A DNA stretch of 35,961 nt from Clostridiales bacterium (GCA_015056245.1 SVGQ01000018.1:1-35961), one strand, 5' to 3'; counted from the first letter of the stretch, positions 7,599 through 16,073 are shown. The notes: generated from the letters alone by a model not told the origin. Numbers and translations: made by a program.

Positions 7599-7626
7599 AA
7601 GTTAATCTTATGAATGGAGATGAGAT

Positions 7627-8529
7627 GTGCCCATGAACCTGAACCAGCTGCGTTATTTTGTATCCGTTGCCGAAAGCGGCAGCTTTACCAAAGCTGCACA
7701 AAGCCACTTTGTTTCGCAGACGGCGATCACCCAGCAGATTCACGCATTGGAAGAGAATATCGGAACCAAGCTGCTGGACAGGAACAGCCGGCCGGTCGCA
7801 CTGACGCCTGCTGGGCGGGTACTGCTGAAGGAGGCCCGGGAGATCCTCAGCCGAATGGATACGGCCCTGATCCGTACCCGGGAAGCCTCCACAGGCTTGG
7901 AAGGTGAACTCCGACTTGGCTATACCAAGGGTTATGAGCACAGCGACCTGCCCAAATACCTGCGCCGTTTTCACCGGCAGTATCCCAATGTGCTCATCTC
8001 CTGCTACCGCTGTGATACGGACATGCTGGCTGCGGGGTTGATCAACGGCGATTATGATGTGATCTTCACTTGGGACAGCACCAACCTCCGTCAGGAGGAG
8101 TCCCTGCAATTGCAGGTGATGGAGCATGTGCCGCTGCGGGTCGCGCTGTACGCCAACCATCCTCTTGCCAGGCGGGCTGAACTGACCCGTAAGGATCTCA
8201 AGCAGGAAAACATTTTGTTCATGTCCCCTTCCGGCACCGGCGACTCCTTTGGCGATGCCTTCTATATCCGGCTGTACCAGCAGGCGGGTTATCAGCCCAA
8301 CATTTTGCTGCGCTCCAACGATATGGAAAGCATCCTGATGATGGTGGCGGCAGAGGAGGGCATCTCCATTGTGCCGGAATACTCCCATCCTTGGGATGTG
8401 GGCACGGAGAATGTGGTATTTGTGCCGCTGGCAGGCGAGGGGGAAACCGAAGAGATCCTGATTGCGTGGAGAAAGAACGATGACAACCCTGCACTGGTGC
8501 ACTTCATCCAGAAACTCCCCCATGCATAA
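7627..8529 (+). CDS. LysR-family transcriptional regulator
   Basis: A 300-residue protein (298 from the ATG). The N-terminal winged helix-turn-helix starts NLNQLRYFVSVAESGSFTKA and continues with SQTAITQQIHALEENIGTKL; the rest is the two-lobed co-inducer domain (EGELRLGYTKGYE, DYDVIFTWDS, EEGISIVPEY). GGAG at 7616-7619 is well spaced for a GTG at 7627, less so for the ATG at 7633; both are in frame. It is divergent from the T-box/ABC operon and shares its -35, so it may control the importer as well as itself. The ligand is unknown. A rho-independent terminator follows at 8628-8663. Confidence 0.93.
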   Translation: MPMNLNQLRYFVSVAESGSFTKAAQSHFVSQTAITQQIHALEENIGTKLLDRNSRPVALTPAGRVLLKEAREILSRMDTALIRTREASTGLEGELRLGYTKGYEHSDLPKYLRRFHRQYPNVLISCYRCDTDMLAAGLINGDYDVIFTWDSTNLRQEESLQLQVMEHVPLRVALYANHPLARRAELTRKDLKQENILFMSPSGTGDSFGDAFYIRLYQQAGYQPNILLRSNDMESILMMVAAEEGISIVPEYSHPWDVGTENVVFVPLAGEGETEEILIAWRKNDDNPALVHFIQKLPHA

Positions 8530-8627
8530 GGTTTCTGGAACAGGTTTGTGGTGTTTCGTTATTCATGGAAAAAACAATGCTGCCTGAAAGCCAAAGTGGA
8601 AACGGCATGTAACCGTTCCTGAAAGGA

Positions 8628-8663
8628 GCAAGGCCTGTCCCTCGGGTCTTGCTTCTTCTTTTG
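8628..8663 (+). terminator. Rho-independent terminator of the LysR gene
   Basis: Arms GCAAGGCCTG (8628-8637) and CGGGTCTTGC (8643-8652) pair over 10 bp with two G:U pairs, then TTCTTCTTTTG. Confidence 0.8.
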
Positions 8664-8708
8664 TCAAAAAATGATCGCCACCGCTGCGTGAAAGCAGCCT
8701 GTGGCGAC
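8664..8708 (-). terminator. Rho-independent terminator of the isomerase/oxidoreductase operon
   Basis: On the - strand, GTCGCCAC and GCTGC arms fold onto GCAGC and GTGGCGAT, followed by the T-run ATTTTTTG. It ends a few bases after the isomerase stop and sits back to back with the LysR terminator. Confidence 0.8.
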
Positions 8709-8716
8709 CCAAACAG

Positions 8717-9526
8717 TTATTTCATTGCTTTGCGAACGGTTTCCATATCCCGCTCAATCAGGCTGAACCGATCCTCTGCCATGGCGCAGAGCGGAAGGGA
8801 ACCATAGTTGTTTTCCAGCACGATCGTGCCGGTATAGGTATGGTTTCGCAGAGTGTCCATCACCTGCGCAAAGGGGCTGGTGCCGGTGCCCAGCAGCATG
8901 GACCCCATGCCGCCGCCGTCTTTTACATGAAGGTGATTACCCAGCCTGTCCCAATGAGTCAGGAGAACATCCACTGCATAGTCATGCCCGAATACGGAGT
9001 AGTTCTGGCTGTCAAACAGGAGCCGGAGCTGGTCGGAACCACAGTCTTGGAACAATCGGGTCATGGCTTGCGCGTCCAGAACATTCTCCGTGTATACTGT
9101 CAGTCCCAAAGGGGCGGCTTGTTCACAGGCAAAGCGAAGCGCCTCCACCGTATGCTCGTAGTGGGCTTGCGTGTGGATCTTGCCTGCGCCAAAGCTTGGC
9201 AGGGTGATCCCCTCCAACCCCAGTTCGGCTGCTGCCTCCAGAGAAGCCAGAATCGTATCCCGGGCAATCTGCCCATCCGTTGTATCCAGTCCGTTGACCA
9301 CGCCGTAGCGGCACAGCGCGTTGACCGTCAGCGGCAGCAACCGGATCCCCAACGCTTGGCTGTCCCTTGCATAGAGATCCCGCAGCCGCTTGTGCGACAG
9401 CGCCATACCGGCTTCCCAGCTGCCGAACTCCAGCTGAACCGCATCAAAGCCCAGCTGCTTTGCCAATGGCAGGGTGTAACCATGGTTCCCGGGCAGGCTC
9501 CACTGCGTGATTCCCAGCGTCCACAC
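8717..9526 (-). CDS. Sugar phosphate isomerase/epimerase-like TIM barrel protein
   Basis: A 269-residue protein of the xylose-isomerase-like (AP_endonuc_2) TIM-barrel family. Visible strand ends include LGFDAVQLEFGSWEAG, LGLEGITLPSFGAGKI, LTVYTENVLDA with a probable metal-binding E, LRLLFDSQNYSVFGHD, GNHLHVKDGGG with the metal-binding H, and GTIVLENNYGS. The start is a GTG (MWTLGITQW), 2 bp after the stop of the upstream oxidoreductase. The pairing of such an isomerase with a Gfo/Idh/MocA enzyme is typical of inositol or unusual-sugar catabolism, but no specific substrate can be assigned. No transporter lies beside them. Confidence 0.85.
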   Translation of the reverse strand: MWTLGITQWSLPGNHGYTLPLAKQLGFDAVQLEFGSWEAGMALSHKRLRDLYARDSQALGIRLLPLTVNALCRYGVVNGLDTTDGQIARDTILASLEAAAELGLEGITLPSFGAGKIHTQAHYEHTVEALRFACEQAAPLGLTVYTENVLDAQAMTRLFQDCGSDQLRLLFDSQNYSVFGHDYAVDVLLTHWDRLGNHLHVKDGGGMGSMLLGTGTSPFAQVMDTLRNHTYTGTIVLENNYGSLPLCAMAEDRFSLIERDMETVRKAMK

Positions 9527-9528
9527 GG

Positions 9529-10524
9529 TTATTCACCAACCTCTCCCGGGTAGAAAATGCCATGCTTATGGCGGATCTCCGTGCAGATCTTGCTGGCCTG
9601 GAGAGACTCCGCATGGGGCATCACCGGGGATTCCAGCAGCCCTTGCTGGATGCACGCCGCCGCGTGATCAAACTCATAATGATAGGGCTCGTTGGGCAGA
9701 TCAAAGGTAAACACCTGATCGTCCTGCCCTTCCACGCACAGGGTGAAGGTGTCTGCGCGCCAGAAGCCCGGCAGTCTGATATAGCCCTTTGTGCCGAAAA
9801 TCTGCATATAGTCGTTGCTGCATGCATCCATGCCGCAGAAAAACTGGGCGATGGCACCGTTGGGGTACTGCATCTGAACACTGGTGCTCATGTCAACGCC
9901 CTCCGGGGTTTTACGGCAAAGGCTCTGGATGGTTTCCGGTTCGCTTCCCAGGATCTGCATGCAAAGCATCAGCGGATACACGCCCAGATCCAGCAGCGCA
10001 CCTCCCGCCAGCGTCGGATCAAACAGGCGGCTTGCGGGATCATAATTGTCGCCGCAGCTCCAGCTGAACTCGCCAAAGATGTTGCGTACCTGGCCGATTA
10101 CGCCTTCCTGCAGCATCTGCATTAGTGTCCGGATGCAGGGCTGGAAACGCGTCCACATGGCTTCCATCAGGAAAACGCCGTTCTCTCTGGCACAGTCGAT
10201 CATCCGCTGCACTTCCGTGTGGTTAATGGACATGGGTTTTTCGCAGATTACATGCTTGCCATGGCGCATCATCAGCATGGCCTGCTCCGCATGGAAGTTG
10301 TGCGGTGTGGCAATGTAGGCCAGATCCACTTCGCTGCTCTGCGCCATCTCCAGATAACTGCCGTAGGCGTTAGGGATATGATATTCCTCAGCCGCAGCCT
10401 GTGCTCTTTTCAGGTCACGGGCGGCGATGGCGGTGATCTCAACATTCTCCAAAAGGTGCATGTCCTTCATGACGCGGGCGACGATGGCGCCTGCGCTGAC
10501 GATACCCAGTCTGATTTTTTTCAT
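9529..10524 (-). CDS. Gfo/Idh/MocA-family NAD(P)-dependent oxidoreductase
   Basis: A 331-residue protein. The N-terminal Rossmann fold starts MKKIRLGIVSAGAIVARVM, with a GXXXXG-like loop slightly altered from GXGXXG. The family motif EKP occurs in HVICEKPMSIN, and the C-terminal domain has the GGALLDLGVYPLMLCM stretch with the catalytic-region D and H-like position replaced by Y-P. Relatives oxidise or reduce a sugar hydroxyl, for example trans-1,2-dihydrobenzene-1,2-diol or sugar dehydrogenases. ATG at 10524 follows GGAGGAG. It is the first gene of a two-gene unit; its promoter at 10664-10692 carries a palindromic operator candidate. Confidence 0.9.
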   Translation of the reverse strand: MKKIRLGIVSAGAIVARVMKDMHLLENVEITAIAARDLKRAQAAAEEYHIPNAYGSYLEMAQSSEVDLAYIATPHNFHAEQAMLMMRHGKHVICEKPMSINHTEVQRMIDCARENGVFLMEAMWTRFQPCIRTLMQMLQEGVIGQVRNIFGEFSWSCGDNYDPASRLFDPTLAGGALLDLGVYPLMLCMQILGSEPETIQSLCRKTPEGVDMSTSVQMQYPNGAIAQFFCGMDACSNDYMQIFGTKGYIRLPGFWRADTFTLCVEGQDDQVFTFDLPNEPYHYEFDHAAACIQQGLLESPVMPHAESLQASKICTEIRHKHGIFYPGEVGE

Positions 10525-10663
10525 CGTGTTCTCCTCCATTTGGATGTTGTGAATGCTTGCGGTTATCAATAGGAACGGGACGAGGCCTCTATGCCAGCCG
10601 CTTTTCCGCAGCAAGCGGTTTGTGGTCGATTTTTCTTTTCACAGCAATCATACTCTCAATGGC

Positions 10664-10692
10664 AGTATAGCAACTTATTGCACAGCGTGCAA
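10664..10692 (-). promoter_or_regulatory. Promoter and palindromic operator of the oxidoreductase/isomerase operon
   Basis: On the - strand: TTGCAC (10692-10687), 17 bp, TATACT (10669-10664). The -35 is one arm of a perfect inverted repeat, TTGCAC-AGC-GTGCAA (10678-10692, + strand reading). Its position suggests a repressor blocking the -35. No candidate repressor gene is adjacent. Confidence 0.65.
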
Positions 10693-10724
10693 CCGGAAGG
10701 TGCCAATATGCATCTGCCAGTGGG

Positions 10725-11669
10725 TCAGCAAGGTTCTTCCGTCTGAAACAAACGTTTGATAAAAGCGATCCGACCGGCGATCATTCTTTGAGATGTGGGC
10801 GCGTTGAAGACGGTATCAAATCCGTGCATGGTGCCTTTGGCTTCGTGGAATTCCACTTCAATGCCCGCCCCTTTCAGCAGTTCAGCGTATAAAGCGCCGT
10901 CATCATGCAGACAATCGAATTCTGCCACCTCAATATACGCAGGCGGTAAACCAGCAAAACAGTCAGCCTCTACCGGGGAACGGTAAGCAAGCGGTACGGC
11001 AGAGGGATCGGGGTTGATGATCGGTCCTGCCTTTTTGGATAGTGTGGAATTCCACATAGGGTTATCGGTATAGCGGTGACAGGATTCGCTGTTGTTGCGT
11101 CCATCCAGCCATGGGTAGACCAGCAATTGAAACAATGGCTTCACAGCGGCTTCCCGGTCCCGTGCCATCATACAGGAGGTCACTGTCAGGGTGCCGCCTG
11201 CGCTGTCGCCGGTCACCCCGATGCGATTTCGGTCGATCGCCAGTTCGTCAGCGTGCTCATAGGCCCAGCACAGCGCCGCGTAGCAATCTTCCTGCGGTAT
11301 TGGGAACGGATACTTCGGCGCCAGCCGGTAGCGGATAAAAAGCACTTTGCAGCGAGCTTCCTTCGCGTAAGCCATCGCAAGCCTGAAATGGCTGCCCGAG
11401 CCTTCAAATACGAAGCCGCCGCCATGAATATGCAAAAGGCAGGGCGCGGGCTCTGTCAGTCCCTTGGGTGTGAGGATGAGCAATTCGATTTCATCCCCCC
11501 GATAGCCGGGAATCCTTCGGGATTGAACATCCAGTTTCGGATCCTTCCAAAGGAATTTCGGCGTTTTCATGCCCTTCTGCGCCAGCTGCACAAAGCGGCG
11601 GCTCAGTGGCGGCGCAAATAGATTGAAAGGGAAAAATTCCTTGCTGATGGGTTATTTCGATTTTGCCAT
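10725..11669 (-). pseudogene. HSL-type alpha/beta hydrolase with nonsense codon near its 5' end
   Basis: The uninterrupted frame is 11591-10725 (288 residues, GTG start without a ribosome site). It has the hormone-sensitive-lipase family motifs HIHGGGF, GDSAGG (nucleophile Ser), the acid in EFDCLHDDG and H in GTMHGFD, so the catalytic core is complete. The natural start appears to be the ATG at 11669, preceded by GGAGGAGATT. Its frame is the same, but reads MAKSK then TAA (11654-11652), then continues PISKEFFPFN into the hydrolase. Full length would be 314 codons with the stop, normal for the family. A consensus promoter lies upstream. Either a recent single-base nonsense mutation or a short leader peptide; I favour the mutation. 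A base-calling error is possible. Confidence 0.75.
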
Positions 11670-11744
11670 AATCTCCTCCAAAATAACACATGCCGGATGA
11701 ATCGGTCATGCGGCTGTATTGATTTGCATTATGTATTGCTTATC

Positions 11745-11772
11745 ATTATATAGGATGCAAATGGGAAGTCAA
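11745..11772 (-). promoter_or_regulatory. Promoter of the interrupted hydrolase gene
   Basis: On the - strand: TTGACT (11772-11767), 16 bp, TATAAT (11750-11745). The -10 is bracketed by ATTTGCAT (11722-11729) and ATGCAAAT (11755-11762), 8-bp inverted arms 25 bp apart that could bind a regulator. Confidence 0.6.
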
Positions 11773-11778
11773 GCATAC

Positions 11779-11818
11779 AACAACAGGCACAGCGAAATGA
11801 GACGCTGTGCCTGTTGTT
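11779..11818 (-). terminator. Long hairpin downstream of the GltS-like gene
   Basis: Perfect 16-bp arms at 11779-11794 and 11803-11818 with an eight-base loop. The 3' arm on the - strand ends GTTGTT, but no strong T-run follows. It lies 42 bp past the symporter stop and just before the hydrolase -35, so it probably insulates the two. Confidence 0.6.
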
Positions 11819-11860
11819 TCAATGATGTGATCCTTTACGGGCAAAGGCTTGCTTGAAAAA

Positions 11861-13303
11861 TCAGCAATCTGCGCTGTCCGTCCAAACCTCAACCGGCGCA
11901 TCCTGATACCGCTTTGCAAAGAGCTTTCTGCGGAACAGGAAGACGGTATAAACGCTCCACAGCACAAAGAAAATAACAAGGGCGATAACTGCGTTCGTCA
12001 AAGATTTACCGGCAAAGCCCAAAAGCAGCAAAAGCGGAGCGATCATTACCATCGCTGGGAAGTTGGAGAGAATATACAGGCTGGAAGTGGGGGTACGCAG
12101 ACCGGGGTCGATTTCCTTCGTGAGGATCATGCCGTTGGAAGCTGTGCCGGTCAGGGTACCAAAGCTCATCAGGAAAAACTCGTGCTCAAAGCCCTTGAAG
12201 CATTCCTTGGCGACCAGACGGATGTAGACGAAAGTGATGATTGTGCCAACAATGCTGAGGATAACGATAGGCAGGATATAATTCTTGATGTCGTTGATCT
12301 CGATGGCGGCAACGCCGGCAACGATCATCAGGTCAAAGGCGAAGCCGGAGATTCGGTCCATCTGATAGTTGTTGATGTATTCCCGGTGCATCAGGTTATG
12401 CTTCCGCAGCTGTTTGACCACAAAACGGATCAGCATGGCTGCGAGGGATGCCCACAGGAAGTTGAATCCCCAGGCGATGCTGTTGGTAAAATCAGAGAGG
12501 ATTCCCAGCAGGTACATAAAGCCGAAGGAAAGGGCATAGGCCAGAGCAACAAAACCTGCCTGCAAGGAAAACTTGTCTACGGACTCATTGTCCGGGATCT
12601 CGCCGTTGGCTTCCTGCGGAGCAGCAGCCAATTCCACAGGCGTTCCGGTGCGTATCGTCAGTTCGCCGCGCTTTTTGTGGATGTTGATATACAGAACGCC
12701 AAACACCGACGCCACCACAAAGCCGATGGAGGCAAGGGACAGACCAAAGCTGCCATTACCGGCAAACTGGGCAGCGGGCGTGTTGGTAAAGTTGATATCC
12801 CAGCTGAGGGCATTGCCCGGTCCCTGGCCAAAGGCCAACGGCAGAATAAGACCGCAAATATAGGAAACGATCTTATCACCATAGCGAGTAATCAGGAACA
12901 TCACCAGCGTGATGCCAAGCCCTACGAAAGCCTGCAGCATGTAGGTGCCGCCCTGCAGCGCGCCGAACTCCAGCACCTGCGCCCGGTTGGTCTTGTGGGT
13001 GCTCTTTTCAGTTTTCAGGGACATGGCAGCAAAACCGATGGCAAGGCAGTGATAGGTGATCACCTGCATCAGCCGACGGTCTACCAGCACAAAGCCAAAT
13101 TGCTTGCAAATGATGTTCACGATCAGCAGAAGTGTACCGCCCAGAAGGGCAGAGGGCACCAGACATTTCCGGAACAACGGGATGGTGCGGCGGAGGATGT
13201 TGCCCATCATCAGGAACAGCAAAAGAAGGCCGAGCTGCACCATAAAAGCCCAGACGGCACCATAGTTCGCCATGGTAAAGTCCCAGCTGGAAGCGTAGTT
13301 CAT
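11861..13303 (-). CDS. GltS-like sodium/dicarboxylate (glutamate) symporter
   Basis: A 480-residue membrane protein with about a dozen hydrophobic segments. Family features are MGNILRRTIPLFRKCLVPSA near the N-terminus, FGQGPGNALSWD in the first half, and the matching re-entrant motif FGTLTGTASNGMILTKEIDPG in the second half; these two inverted glycine-rich loops are the hallmark of GltS (COG0786). A long charged loop at about residues 205-240 separates the halves. It is longer than E. coli GltS (about 400). The start at 13303 follows AAGGAG. Transport of glutamate is a family inference; other anionic substrates are possible. It is divergent from the TetR gene. Confidence 0.88.
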   Translation of the reverse strand: MNYASSWDFTMANYGAVWAFMVQLGLLLLFLMMGNILRRTIPLFRKCLVPSALLGGTLLLIVNIICKQFGFVLVDRRLMQVITYHCLAIGFAAMSLKTEKSTHKTNRAQVLEFGALQGGTYMLQAFVGLGITLVMFLITRYGDKIVSYICGLILPLAFGQGPGNALSWDINFTNTPAAQFAGNGSFGLSLASIGFVVASVFGVLYINIHKKRGELTIRTGTPVELAAAPQEANGEIPDNESVDKFSLQAGFVALAYALSFGFMYLLGILSDFTNSIAWGFNFLWASLAAMLIRFVVKQLRKHNLMHREYINNYQMDRISGFAFDLMIVAGVAAIEINDIKNYILPIVILSIVGTIITFVYIRLVAKECFKGFEHEFFLMSFGTLTGTASNGMILTKEIDPGLRTPTSSLYILSNFPAMVMIAPLLLLLGFAGKSLTNAVIALVIFFVLWSVYTVFLFRRKLFAKRYQDAPVEVWTDSADC

Positions 13304-13472
13304 TCGTACTCAACTCCTTAAAACGCTCGTTCGTGTGGTACGGTCTGTGGAAACAGAGAACCCAGCTATTGGCAGGGGGGATGATTGCGGAATAATATTC
13401 ACAGACTGACCACCTAATAGTTAAACACAAAAAGCTGCTCAATTCAAGAACTTTGTTGCGGTTAAGTCTCTC

Positions 13473-13532
13473 TTGACAGCTAATCCCAATTAGCCTATAC
13501 TATTGGAGGCTAATCCGGATTAGCCAAAGGAG
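13473..13532 (+). promoter_or_regulatory. TetR promoter with two palindromic operators
   Basis: TTGACA (13473-13478), 17 bp, TATACT (13496-13501). The spacer is almost wholly the palindrome GCTAAT-CCCA-ATTAGC (13479-13494). A second, perfect 18-bp palindrome GGCTAATCCGGATTAGCC (13508-13525) covers the expected start site. The ribosome site AAAGGAG (13526-13532) follows directly. Binding at both would block polymerase entry and exit, fitting autorepression by the TetR protein below. Confidence 0.88.
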
Positions 13533-13540
13533 ATGCGTTT

Positions 13541-14164
13541 ATGAATACCAAACAAAAAATCCTTGATGCAGCGCTGACGCTGTTTTCACAAAAGGGGTAC
13601 AGTAATGTCTATGTGGCCCAGATCGCCGAGGCGGTGGGCATCAAAGCGCCGTCGCTGTACAAGCATTTCAAGAGCAAGCAGGATCTCTTTCAGGCCATCT
13701 TGGCAGAAATGAAGAACCGGTATGATCATCAGGCCCATTCTCTGAACATGAATGGAAACGACGCATCCATTGATGCCCAGACCCTTGCGGTCGTTTCTGA
13801 AGATGGGCTTGTCCAGATGGGCACGGGGTTGTTTCAGCATTTCCTGCACGATGATTATGCCCAGCGTTTTCGCAAAATGCTGACAATAGAGCAGTTCCGT
13901 GACCCGGAACTGGCCCGGTTGTTCAGCTGCCAGTACGCAGATGACCCGCTTATGTATCAGTCAGCGATGTTTGCCATGCTCAGCGCTGGCGGCGTTTTGA
14001 AGGATCAGAATCCGAATGTAATGGCGCTGCAGTTCTATGCGCCCATCTATCTGCTGTTGACCCTGTGCGACCGCGAACCGCCACGGGAAGAAGAGCTGAC
14101 AGCGTTATTGGAAAGCCATATCCGGCAGTTCAGCCGGATGTACCAACGGGAGGATAAAAGATGA
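13541..14164 (+). CDS. TetR-family transcriptional regulator
   Basis: A 207-residue protein. The N-terminal DNA-binding domain is complete: KQKILDAALTLFSQKGYSNV, VAQIAEAVGIKAPSLYKHF, KSKQDLFQAIL. The C-terminal part resembles the TetR_C_33/AcrR-like ligand domains with ALQFYAPIYLLLTL. The gene has its own promoter with two palindromes of core GCTAAT/ATTAGC and overlaps the reductase gene by 4 bp (ATGA), so regulator and reductase share one message. It probably senses a compound handled by that flavoprotein. The ligand is unknown. Confidence 0.93.
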   Translation: MNTKQKILDAALTLFSQKGYSNVYVAQIAEAVGIKAPSLYKHFKSKQDLFQAILAEMKNRYDHQAHSLNMNGNDASIDAQTLAVVSEDGLVQMGTGLFQHFLHDDYAQRFRKMLTIEQFRDPELARLFSCQYADDPLMYQSAMFAMLSAGGVLKDQNPNVMALQFYAPIYLLLTLCDREPPREEELTALLESHIRQFSRMYQREDKR

Positions 14165-14862
14165 AAATCGTATTGATCCATGGACAGAATCACAAAGGAA
14201 GTTCCTATCACATCGGGCGCATGATCGCGGAGAAGATCACGGATCAAAAGGAAATCACAGAGTTCTTTTTACCGCGGGATCTGAACCATTTCTGCACCGG
14301 CTGCTACAGCTGCATTGATGATGACAGCCGCTGTCCGTATGCGGCGGAAAAGCGCATCATAATGGAGGCGGTGGAAGAGGCTGATCTGCTGATCCTTACC
14401 ACGCCCACATATTGCATGCGGGCTTCTGCGCCCATGAAAGCGTTCATCGACCTTACCTTCACCTATTGGATGGTGCATCGGCCCCGGGCTTGCATGTTTG
14501 AGAAGCGGGCTGTGGTGGTATCCACGGCAGCCGGTACAGGCACTGCCTCTGCCATCGGGGATGTGGCAATAGCGCTGGAATATTGGGGTGTGCCGCAGAT
14601 CGTGAAGTATGGTATCGCTGTGCAGGCATCGGGGTGGGATGCGGTTTCCGACAAAAAGAAGGCACAAATCGATAAGGATACAGATCAAATCGCCGCCAAA
14701 CTTTCGCATGCCAGTCAGACTCGGGTGGGGCTGAAAACCAAAATGTTGTTCAGTATGATGCGAATGATGCAGAAAAACAACTGGGGTTCCAGTCCGGCAG
14801 AAAAGCAATATTGGATCGATAGAGGCTGGCTGGGCAGAGCGCGCCCATGGAAGAAAAATTGA
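14161..14862 (+). CDS. Flavodoxin-fold NAD(P)H-dependent FMN reductase-like protein
   Basis: A 233-residue protein. The N-terminus MKIVLIHGQNHKGSSYHIGR contains the FMN phosphate loop; FCTGCYSCIDDDSRCPY and the LLILTTPTYCMRASAPMKAFID stretch are typical of the iron-sulphur-flavoprotein-like / FMN_red branch, though only paired cysteines (C-X2-C) are seen here. The C-terminal 60 residues are basic with helices and no known domain. Translation is coupled to the TetR gene by a 4-bp overlap, suggesting the pair responds to quinone, nitro or thiol stress. The terminator at 14871-14897 follows closely. Confidence 0.87.
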   Translation: MKIVLIHGQNHKGSSYHIGRMIAEKITDQKEITEFFLPRDLNHFCTGCYSCIDDDSRCPYAAEKRIIMEAVEEADLLILTTPTYCMRASAPMKAFIDLTFTYWMVHRPRACMFEKRAVVVSTAAGTGTASAIGDVAIALEYWGVPQIVKYGIAVQASGWDAVSDKKKAQIDKDTDQIAAKLSHASQTRVGLKTKMLFSMMRMMQKNNWGSSPAEKQYWIDRGWLGRARPWKKN

Positions 14863-14870
14863 ATTGAAAA

Positions 14871-14897
14871 CGAGCCTGCACTCATCGTGCAGGCTCG
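14871..14897 (-). terminator. Terminator between convergent genes (reductase / PAP2)
   Basis: Perfect 11-bp arms CGAGCCTGCAC (14871-14881) and GTGCAGGCTCG (14887-14897). The - strand hairpin is followed by TTTTCAATTC, serving the PAP2 gene; the + side has AAAAATTTC and may also stop the reductase transcript. Confidence 0.8.
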
Positions 14898-14919
14898 AAA
14901 AATTTCGTAGAAACGAAAC

Positions 14920-15861
14920 TTACTTTACTTCCGCTGTGGTTTCACTCTTCTGACCCAGCTTGCCAAAGAAGCTAAAGGTCATAGGCCAGATGACACTTGC
15001 CATCAGCGCCATCAGGAAATAGCGGATTCCGTTGGTAAACTGCGCCTCGCCAAAGATGGCTGCCAGCACGGGTTTCATACCGATGCGTACCCCCATTACC
15101 AGCGCAGCGCCGATGATTACCTTCAGCAACTGTGCCCACCATACCGCTTTGGTTTCATAGTGGAGATGATGCTCGTCAAACAGCCAGCCCACCAGCAGAC
15201 CAGCCATGGTGCCGAAGCATACCCATGCGCTCTTTCTGCCATGAGCATCAAATTCCGGATTGTTGGCTTCACGTACAGGAGCAAAGTTCACATACAGCAC
15301 CAGCACCAGCGCAAAGACCAGCGCGCCCAGCAGAAGTCCCAGTACAGCTTTTGGCTTGTTTTCAAAGCGATCCATCAGCCAGTTCAGCCCCACCACGATA
15401 ATGGGGGCGGTGATCAGCGAAACGCCCACATCCAGCGGTGTGTGTACGCCCAAGTACATACGGCTGAAGCCCACCAGCAGGGACATAACGATGCACAGGA
15501 TGGTCACCCAGCTCTTACGGATCCACATCGCCAGCGTACCGAACACGCCTGCAGCAGTCTGGGTATGACCGCTGGGGAAGGAATAACCAGTGGCGGCAGC
15601 CCGGGCAGATTCCACGATTGGGAACTCCGGATCCAACACCCACGGACGGGGAATCAGGAAGATGGCTTTCAGCAGCTGGTTCAGGGTGTTTCCCACCATA
15701 CCCACCAGAAAGAAGCGGTAGCCCCATTTCTTGTTGACGCACCAGAGGATGAACATGCCCACCACCATCAGAATGGTTTCTTCGCCCAAACGGGTGATCA
15801 CAGAGAAAATGGCATCCAGCACAGGATTGCGGATGGATTGCAGCCAATAGAGAAGCGACAT
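14920..15861 (-). CDS. PAP2-superfamily membrane phosphatase
   Basis: A 313-residue integral membrane protein. The three phosphatase motifs are present: KAIFLIPRP (K-X6-RP), PSGHTQ (PSGH) and SRMYLGVHTPLDV (SR-X5-H-X3-D), all in the N-terminal half, with further membrane helices to the C-terminus. The family dephosphorylates lipid phosphates such as undecaprenyl pyrophosphate or phosphatidic acid outside the membrane. The ATG at 15861 is preferred because GGAGGG sits seven bases before it; an in-frame ATG 15 bases upstream overlaps that site. It is a single-gene unit, convergent with the reductase. Confidence 0.92.
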   Translation of the reverse strand: MSLLYWLQSIRNPVLDAIFSVITRLGEETILMVVGMFILWCVNKKWGYRFFLVGMVGNTLNQLLKAIFLIPRPWVLDPEFPIVESARAAATGYSFPSGHTQTAAGVFGTLAMWIRKSWVTILCIVMSLLVGFSRMYLGVHTPLDVGVSLITAPIIVVGLNWLMDRFENKPKAVLGLLLGALVFALVLVLYVNFAPVREANNPEFDAHGRKSAWVCFGTMAGLLVGWLFDEHHLHYETKAVWWAQLLKVIIGAALVMGVRIGMKPVLAAIFGEAQFTNGIRYFLMALMASVIWPMTFSFFGKLGQKSETTAEVK

Positions 15862-15962
15862 GGGGAATCCCTCCATTAACGAGAATTGATACTGTCGTAA
15901 TCATATCATAAAGACGGGGGAGTGGGAAGGGGGCACAAAGAGGAGAAATGGATAAATACAAC

Positions 15963-15994
15963 AAAACTCCGAAACCTTAGTGGTTCGGAGTTTT
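15963..15994 (-). terminator. Terminator of the first tRNA-Lys gene
   Basis: Arms AAAACTCCGAA and TTCGGAGTTTT pair over 11 bp, four bases after the tRNA end on the - strand, with a terminal TTTTGTTG. Confidence 0.85.
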
Positions 15995-15997
15995 GTT

Positions 15998-16073
15998 TGG
16001 TACACCATCAGGGACTCGAACCCTGGACACCCTGATTAAGAGTCAGGTGCTCTACCAACTGAGCTAATGGTGC
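15998..16073 (-). tRNA. tRNA-Lys (anticodon CTT), copy 1
   Basis: A 76-base cloverleaf ending in encoded CCA. Acceptor GCACCAT pairs with ATGGTGT (one G:U), the D arm contains AGCTCAGTTGGTAGAGC, the anticodon arm CTGACTCTTAATCAG gives CTT, and the T arm has GGTTCGAGTCC. It reads AAG codons. The sequence is identical to the copy at 16221-16296. Confidence 0.97.

Noticed and set aside
11849-13321. A 490-codon plus-strand frame opposite the symporter
   Set aside because: Low-complexity Q/H/K-rich translation typical of antisense to a membrane protein gene.
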